Shown here one piece after another: positions 61,283 through 64,000 of a stretch of DNA of 64,000 bases. Position 1 is the first letter of the stretch. Each line of letters opens with the position of its first letter. Made by a program: the position numbers and the translations under genes. The DNA comes from JASSUD01 sp031963415 (GTDB lineage Bacteria > Pseudomonadota > Gammaproteobacteria > Burkholderiales > Burkholderiaceae): assembly GCA_031963415.1 (NCBI GenBank), contig JASSUI010000001.1, positions 186,001 through 250,000 of the forward strand, in the 5' to 3' direction. The notes beneath the pieces are model-generated. The model was given only the letters and a program-made list of their open reading frames with translations, was not told the DNA's origin and ran no database searches.

Positions 61283-62746
61283 GTATAGGTACAGGGGTGT
61301 ATCAGTTTTAAATCGCTGATCACTGAAAAACTGTATCAATTTTAAATCGCTGTTGACAACAGGTCAACGCAAAGGCAACTTGCCAATCCCAGCACGGGTC
61401 AGATCGGTCTGACGTTCAGAAGCAATTCTAGATTGAGTATTCCAACAAGGCGTGACAGAGCTTGGCTGTATGGCTCATGCGAGACGTAAGTTTTACGACT
61501 TATATGCGGCGAATCAATCTCCGATTGCCGAGCAAGCGTTGCAGAAGATTGGCGAGTTGTATGAGATTGAAAAACGAGCGCGAGCCAGTCCCCCTGAACG
61601 CGAAGCGTTGCGCAGAGAGGAAACGATTCCCAAACTCCAAGCGTATCATCGCTGGCTACTCGATACCCGGGTGAGCGTGGCGGATAACAGTGCCTTGGCG
61701 CGAGCGATTGACTACAGTCTCAAACGTTGGGAGGCGCTCGCACGCTTTGCGCATTCGGCAGATTGGCCTATCGATAACAACGTGGTGGAATCCATCATCC
61801 GTCCTATTGCGATCAGTCGTAAGAACTGGTTATTTACAGGCTCCGAACGTGCTGGTCGTCGTGCTGCATCGATTCAAAGCCTGTTGGCTACCGCCAAGCT
61901 CAATAACCTTAACCCTGCTGCCTGGCTCAAAGATACGCTAGAAAAATTACCCGCCTGGCCTCATCGGCGGCTTGACGAACTACTCCCTTTAAATCCCGCT
62001 GTAACCTTCCAACCATCAACCTAGGCTTATTATTGAATAGGCCTAGGCTCATTGCAAAGGTGGAGCCGTTGCACGTTTACCATGAAAGCGCATGGCCTGG
62101 GCGTGAAACGGCGGCGACGACGCCCGCGTTTCACTTCCATGGAAGATGAACTGGCAGTCTTTCCCAATTTGTACTGCAATCTCATTCCCAGCCAACCTAA
62201 TAAAGTGTGGGTGGCAGACATTACCTTCATTCGCATCGCGACAGGGTTTGTTTATCTGGCAGTCATTTTAGACGCATGTATTCGTAAGGTGATTGGCTAT
62301 GCCATTTCTCGGCAAATCGATACGGAACTTACTCTTGCTGCACTTAAAGCAGCTGTGCAGAGCCGTCGGCCTGCACCTAATATGTGCATCCATCACAGCG
62401 ACCAAGGTAGTCAATATGGTAGTCGTCGATATCGGCAGGCGTTGCAGCAGTATGGTCTAATTGGCTCTATGAGTGCTATTGCCAATCCCTATGACAATGC
62501 CCAAGCAGAGAGTTTCATGAAAACCCTTAAGGTGGAAGAAATCTATTTGGCTGCCTACGAGACTTTCTCCGACATCACCGCTCGCTTGCCGTACTTTATT
62601 GAGCATGTTTACAATGCCAAGCGGATGCACTCGGCGCTTGGTTATCTCTCTCCCAATCAATTCGAGGATCAACTCACTCAGCAGGCGGCTCAAATTTTAT
62701 AGCCTGCTCGGTACAGCCTCAAGGGTTCACTCCAGATTCTTCAAAA

Positions 62747-62775
62747 AATGTATCAATTTTAAGTCGCTGTTGACA
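62747..62775. mobile_element. Orphan IS21-type right end
   Basis: TGTATCAATTTTAAGTCGCT-GTTGACA nearly equals the right end of the IS21 at 61358, but no IS21 body is attached. It lies between the IS3 end and a group II intron fragment and marks a deletion. Confidence 0.7.
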
Positions 62776-62916
62776 ACCATCCGCAAGTTGGCTGATTTGA
62801 ATCATGCGGGACAAAAAGAAAAACCAACCTGGGTGAAAAGAATGGCAGCACGACGCCGTAAAACGCTTGTCGTATGCCAGAGATGTCATCAGGACATTCA
62901 TCGCGAACGTTCCTGA
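62776..62916 (+). pseudogene. Group II intron maturase, C-terminal HNH fragment
   Basis: IRKLADLNHAGQKEKPTWVK and RMAARRRKTLVVCQRCHQDI-HRERS then stop: the HNH endonuclease end of an intron-encoded reverse transcriptase. The rest is missing, cut at the IS21 end. This is another intron class than the one at 51.7-56.3 kb, which has no HNH domain. Confidence 0.85.
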
Positions 62917-62946
62917 AGACACAAATCAAAGGAATAGATCACTGGA

Positions 62947-62982
62947 GAGCTACGTGATGCGGAAATCGGTCATGCGTAGTTC
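62947..62982 (+). ncRNA. Group II intron domain V (relic, HNH-type intron)
   Basis: GAGCTACG at 62947 pairs with CGTAGTTC ending 62982, enclosing a short second stem with GGAAATC loop: the size and shape of domain V, 30 bases after the maturase stop, as expected. Relic, no intact intron. Confidence 0.6.
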
Positions 62983-63027
62983 GGAGGGGGACCATGAGAA
63001 AAGTACCCACAAGGAAAACTCGCTTGT

Positions 63028-63092
63028 GGCCTACCCTACGCAAGTACGGATCTGTGCGGGGGGCGGCGGGCAACCGCCGTCCCTACCGCGAC
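63028..63092 (+). other. 3' end of a second group II intron (relic)
   Basis: From CGCAAGTACGGATCTGTGCG to CCCTACCGCGAC it matches the 3' end of the intron at 51692-51757 in opposite orientation. Only this terminal piece is left, directly after the other intron's remains and 8 bases from the stop of the HEAT gene. Confidence 0.75.
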
Positions 63093-63100
63093 CTCTCAAT

Positions 63101-64000
63101 CTACTTTTCTATTTCAACTACTTCCTTTGCCGATTTATCAAGCATCGACGTTATCCCAGCCTCGACTTGCACATCAACAAAGGCCTTTGTGATCTTTTGA
63201 CTCTGTTTAGCACTCAGATGAATCGGTTGCCCAGGACCCGTTGCTGTATAAAAGTGAAGTTGGTTGTCTTGAATGTAAAGTGGTGCGATCTTTTCACGGC
63301 TACGCGGGAACAAAATCTGAGTATAAAGTACTCTCACCTGACTTCGCTCCAAACGCCCAAGCAAAGTAAAAAGCTGATTCATATGGGAATGGGAACCTAA
63401 GGCACTGGCGGCAATCCTCCTGGCATCCGCATCTTGATCCATCAAAGCGTTGATCAAGGCCGACACGGCTTCACCAGACAGCGTACTCTGCTCGCCTAAG
63501 GCATCAGCGGCACTCCTCCTGACAGACGCGTCTTGATCCGTCAAAGCGTTGATCAAGGCCGACACGGCTTCACCAGACAGCGTACGCTGATTGCCTAAGG
63601 CAGAGGCGGCACTCCTCCTGACAGACGCGTTTTGGTCCGTCAAAGCGTGGATCAAGGCCGGCACGGCTTCACCAGACAGTGTACTCTGATTGCCTAAGGC
63701 AGAGGCGGCAATCGACCTGGCATCCGCGTCTTGATGCGTCAAAGCGTAGATCAAGGCCGACACGGCTTCGCCAGACAGCGTACTCTGTTTGCCTAAGGCA
63801 TCGGCGGCCCTCCACCTGACAGACGCGTCTTGATCCGTCAAAGCGTGGATCAAGGCCGACACGGCTTCACCAGACAGCGTACTCTGTTTGCCTAAGGCAG
63901 AGGCGGCAATCGACCTGACATCCTCGTCTTGATGCGTCAAAGCGTGGATCAAGGCCGACACGGCTTCACCAGACAGCGTACGCTGATTGCCTAAGGCAGA
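63101..64000 (-). CDS. HEAT-repeat protein, C-terminal part (runs off right edge)
   Basis: The frame is open through the right edge, so the start is outside. Visible: at least six 33-residue HEAT-like repeats (GEAVSALIHALTDQDASVRR and AADALGKQSTLS) almost identical to each other, then a unique C-terminal domain of about 95 residues (MNQLFTLLGRLERSQVRVLY to DKSAKEVVEIEK). HEAT solenoids bind proteins or serve as sensors in bacterial NTPase proteins; the N-terminal domain that would tell is not visible. The repeats share the high internal identity seen in the WD40 genes. A group II intron relic ends just after the stop. Confidence 0.85.
   Translation of the reverse strand, partial: SALGNQRTLSGEAVSALIHALTHQDEDVRSIAASALGKQSTLSGEAVSALIHALTDQDASVRWRAADALGKQSTLSGEAVSALIYALTHQDADARSIAASALGNQSTLSGEAVPALIHALTDQNASVRRSAASALGNQRTLSGEAVSALINALTDQDASVRRSAADALGEQSTLSGEAVSALINALMDQDADARRIAASALGSHSHMNQLFTLLGRLERSQVRVLYTQILFPRSREKIAPLYIQDNQLHFYTATGPGQPIHLSAKQSQKITKAFVDVQVEAGITSMLDKSAKEVVEIEK
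63400..64000 (-). repeat. Tandem 99-bp HEAT-coding repeats
   Basis: GCCTAAGGCA recurs at about 63493, 63592, 63691, 63790, 63889 and 63988, an exact 99-base period, continuing past the window. Differences cluster at codons for the residues after ALTDQD/ALTHQD and in R-x-x-A. Confidence 0.95.

Larger units (their letters stand above)
59318..61358 (+). mobile_element. Intact IS21-family element
   Basis: 2041 bp. Ends start TGTCATCAGCGG (left) and TGTCAACAGCGA (right, complement), each with internal repeats of the TTGATACA-type sequence as usual for IS21. A 5-bp target duplication ACAGG flanks it (59313-59317 and 61359-61363). istA and istB are intact. This is the innermost and youngest insertion of the nest. 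Confidence 0.92.
58119..61438 (-). mobile_element. IS110-family element inside tnpC, split by IS21
   Basis: Boundaries follow from where the tnpC frame stops and resumes. IS110 own sequence is 58119-59317 plus 61364-61438, about 1270 bp, normal for the family. The transposase is on the minus strand with about 210 bases of non-coding DNA upstream, the place where IS110 elements encode their bridge RNA. IS21 sits in that non-coding part. No terminal repeats and no duplication, as usual for IS110. Confidence 0.85.
57115..62024 (+). pseudogene. tnpC: IS66 transposase TnpC, split by IS110
   Basis: Part one 57115-58118: coiled-coil start, zinc-finger-like CTCAECGQGLVKIGEDVSEQ, AVLHADETPVSQLDP (first D), HLVVDDYAGYKAL. 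Part two 61439-62024: FQQGVTELGCMAHARRKFY, WPIDNNVVESIIRPIAISRK (catalytic E region), RRAASIQSLLATAKLNNLNP. Together about 525 residues, full length. Interrupted by an IS110 element that contains an IS21. Removing them restores the frame. Confidence 0.92.
51691..62080 (+). mobile_element. IS66-family element, itself interrupted twice
   Basis: Flanked by an exact 8-bp target duplication CATGAAAG (51683-51690 and 62081-62088), the usual IS66 length. Ends: right GTAAACGTGCAACGGCTCCA (complement), left G at 51691 then, after the intron, TAAGCGTGTAGCCGTTCCA from 56313. Own sequence is about 2450 bp once the group II intron and IS110 are removed, normal for IS66. Genes tnpA, tnpB, tnpC in order. 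Confidence 0.9.
51414..62702 (+). pseudogene. IS3-family transposase OrfB, split by 10.4 kb
   Basis: First part 51414-51690 reads IALPRSTFYYQPVAPVREC to NHKRIARIMK. Second part 62089-62702 continues AHGLGVKRRRRRPRF, NKVWVADITFIRIATGFVYL (first D), IHHSDQGSQYGS (second D) and NPYDNAQAESFMKTLKVEEI (catalytic E) to GYLSPNQFED. Joining the two across the duplicated CATGAAAG restores one continuous frame. Interrupted by IS66. Confidence 0.93.
51057..62734 (+). mobile_element. IS3-family element split by a nest of insertions
   Basis: Left end at 51057 (TGGAGTGAACCCCTGAGGCT) and right end at 62734 form 32-bp inverted repeats with a single mismatch, 11.7 kb apart. The IS3 parts are 51057-51690 and 62089-62734, 1280 bp together, a normal IS3 size. 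Everything between is later insertion, starting with an IS66 element. Flanking bases (AGG left, GAT right) show no target duplication, so one side was rearranged. Confidence 0.93.

Noticed and set aside
62052..62088. Separate start codon for the IS3 OrfB second half
   Set aside because: The frame before 62089 is IS66 end sequence; the true start is in the first half at 51.4 kb.

Overview
The window looks like a chromosome segment of a betaproteobacterium close to the Burkholderia-related endobacteria of fungi (Mycoavidus/Glomeribacter type). This is an inference. It rests on a Burkholderiales-like mfd and potFGHI backbone, moderate to low GC, many eukaryotic-type repeat proteins (F-box-like, ankyrin, HEAT, NACHT-WD40), and very heavy decay and nesting of insertion sequences. 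No rRNA is present and taxonomy was not tested.

Layout. 1-13.8 kb is backbone interleaved with effector-like genes: the start of an F-box-like gene (off the left edge), mfd, a second F-box-like gene, an IS5-family remnant that supplies the end of a 757-residue repeat protein, the polyamine transporter operon potFGHI, and a DUF1289 gene. 13.9-15.4 kb is an ankyrin protein. 15.7-18.6 kb holds an intact ISAs1 element inserted in the promoter of tRNA-Gly(CCC), followed by a tyrosine integrase of the P4/ICE type.

18.4-42.5 kb reads as the remnant of an SXT/PFGI-like integrative conjugative element: integrase, a broken mobI with a candidate oriT, a cargo block, an intact second mobI with the same candidate oriT, then traI (MobH relaxase), traD and a DUF4400 membrane protein. 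No mating-pair-formation genes are visible. The cargo is the most striking part of the window: three genes for giant STAND proteins of about 1700 residues with the order (TPR) - TIR/SEFIR-like - NACHT - pentapeptide repeats - WD40 double propeller. Two lie in tandem and carry about twelve nearly identical 42-residue WD40 repeats that differ mainly at a few surface positions, the pattern known from fungal NLR-type incompatibility proteins. The third is inverted and divergent. An IS256-family element follows.

43-47.8 kb is a cluster of toxin-antitoxin modules (HigBA, PemIK, a PIN/RHH pair, RelBE, an orphan antitoxin, VapBC). Several contain single-base frameshifts and several have clear operator palindromes. 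48.2-63.1 kb is a graveyard of mobile elements. Its centre is a nest: an IS3 element split by an IS66 element (8-bp target duplication still readable), which contains a group II intron at its tip and an IS110 element in tnpC. The intron reverse transcriptase is itself split by a 2.7-kb three-gene unit encoding a large serine recombinase, and the IS110 non-coding end is split by an IS21 element with a 5-bp duplication. When the insertions are subtracted each element has its normal size. The window ends inside a HEAT-repeat protein gene built of 99-bp tandem repeats.
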